A DNA stretch of 24,683 bases, taken from an uncultured Eubacteriales bacterium (GTDB lineage Bacteria; Bacillota; Clostridia; Oscillospirales; Butyricicoccaceae). The notes under the pieces were generated by a model that was not told the DNA's origin, searched no databases, and saw only the letters and a program-made list of their open reading frames with translations. Positions within the stretch are counted from its first letter, which is position 1; every line of letters starts with the position of its first letter. The stretch is taken from assembly GCA_900555855.1 (NCBI GenBank), contig USML01000019.1, positions 1 through 24,683 on the forward strand, given 5' to 3'. The position numbers and the translations under genes are program-made. Shown here one piece after another: positions 24,045-24,683 of this stretch.

Positions 24045-24683
24045 ATGTCATTTTTTGACAAGATCAAGCAGGGTCTGAAAAAGACCAAGGAAAGCACCGC
24101 CAGCTCCTTCAACGCCGTTTTCGCGGCCTTCCGCACGGTGGACGAGACGCTGCTGGCCGATCTGGAGGATGCCCTCATCATGGCAGACATCGGCGCATAC
24201 ACCGCGTCGGAGGCCATCGACGAGCTGCGCCGGCGCTCCAAGCGCCAGAACCTGCAGACAAGAGAGCAGGTCATCGATTGCCTTTGCCAGGTGCTGGCGG
24301 AAAAGATGACGCCCAACAACGGCCTGCAGCTGAACACAAAGCCCTCCGTGATCCTTGTGGTGGGCGTCAACGGCGTGGGCAAGACCACCACCATCGGCAA
24401 GCTGGGCGCAAAGCTCACCGCCCAGGGCAAAAAGGTCCTCTTTGCCGCCGCCGATACCTTCCGCGCCGCCGCCGCCGATCAGCTGACCATCTGGGCTGGG
24501 CGGGCCGGTGCGGACATTGTCCGCCACGGAGAAGGGGCAGACCCCAGCGCCGTCATCTTCGACGCCGTCACCGCCGCAAAGGCCAGAAAATGCGATGTGG
24601 TCATCTGCGATACGGCGGGCCGGCTGCACAATAAGCAAAATTTGATGAACGAGCTGGAAAAAATGAACCGGGTCATCCAGCGG
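24045..24683 (+). CDS. ftsY: Signal recognition particle receptor FtsY, N-terminal part (runs off the window)
   Basis: The first 213 codons of this SRP receptor GTPase are present. FtsY docks ribosome-nascent-chain-SRP complexes at the membrane. It starts MSFFDKIKQGLKKTK, a short amphipathic membrane-binding helix; the long acidic A domain of some bacteria is absent, as is usual in Firmicutes. The helical N domain runs to about 100. The G domain then shows G1 GVNGVGKTTT (107-116), DTFRAAA (137-143) and G3 DTAGR (189-193). The G4 motif (TKxD) would lie beyond the window. AAGGAGG sits seven bases before the ATG. The 28-base gap after smc indicates an smc-ftsY operon. Confidence 0.95.
   Translation, partial: MSFFDKIKQGLKKTKESTASSFNAVFAAFRTVDETLLADLEDALIMADIGAYTASEAIDELRRRSKRQNLQTREQVIDCLCQVLAEKMTPNNGLQLNTKPSVILVVGVNGVGKTTTIGKLGAKLTAQGKKVLFAAADTFRAAAADQLTIWAGRAGADIVRHGEGADPSAVIFDAVTAAKARKCDVVICDTAGRLHNKQNLMNELEKMNRVIQR

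Noticed and set aside
1..24683. CRISPR arrays, insertion sequences or rRNA
   Set aside because: No regularly spaced identical repeats with unique spacers, no transposase frame with flanking inverted repeats, and no rRNA-like sequence were found by reading both strands.

Overview
The window looks like chromosomal DNA of a Gram-positive anaerobe of the Clostridia, most likely an Oscillospiraceae/Ruminococcaceae-type gut bacterium. This is inference from gene content and style: a sortase and an LPKTG protein, a lipobox substrate-binding protein, CDP-glycerol genes, an smc-ftsY pair, AGGAGG-type ribosome sites, and GC-rich third codon positions in the core genes. No database search was possible.

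Region 1 (1 to about 8,600, all on the minus strand) looks like one end of an integrative and conjugative element (ICE). Reading leftward, in the direction of transcription, it holds a 42-codon orphan frame, a double ribbon-helix-helix protein, a DUF3991/TOPRIM protein, a membrane-anchored surface protein, a sortase, a 1637-residue pilin-like adhesin with twelve Cna-B repeats, and the first 12 codons of an SSB. Strong hairpin terminators separate the small frame, the RHH gene, the main surface/TOPRIM operon and ssb. No integrase, relaxase or coupling protein is in view; they would lie beyond position 1. The element-chromosome junction probably lies between about 8,270 and 8,605, because the tRNA-Leu beside it keeps its own terminator.

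Region 2 (8,605-9,339) holds tRNA-Leu(CAA) on the minus strand with its promoter and terminator, then about 400 bases of AT-rich DNA without a recognisable gene, then a clean sigma-70-type promoter (TTGTCA-17-TATAAT).

Region 3 (9,340-17,055, plus strand) is a complete oligopeptide ABC transporter operon: lipoprotein receptor, two permeases and two ATPases, with an N-acyl-D-amino-acid deacylase overlapping the last ATPase gene. Import and hydrolysis of D-amino-acid-containing acyl or peptide substrates look coupled. A strong hairpin between receptor and permease genes probably sets the receptor in excess. A terminator and a five-copy 10-bp tandem repeat follow the operon.

Region 4 (17,156-20,245, minus strand) is a tight three-gene operon: MOP-family flippase, CDP-glycerol glycerophosphotransferase, and glycerol-3-phosphate cytidylyltransferase (TagD), from a perfect TTGACA-17-TATAAT promoter. 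It suggests glycerol-phosphate decoration or polymerisation of an exported cell-wall glycan.

Region 5 (20,370 to the end, plus strand) is smc followed by ftsY, which runs off the window, from a divergent promoter.

The least ordinary material is the ICE surface module: a very long Cna-B adhesin that stops exactly at LPKTGY with no membrane tail, has a Lys where a thioester domain normally has Gln, and lies beside a sortase with a cleavable-looking signal peptide.
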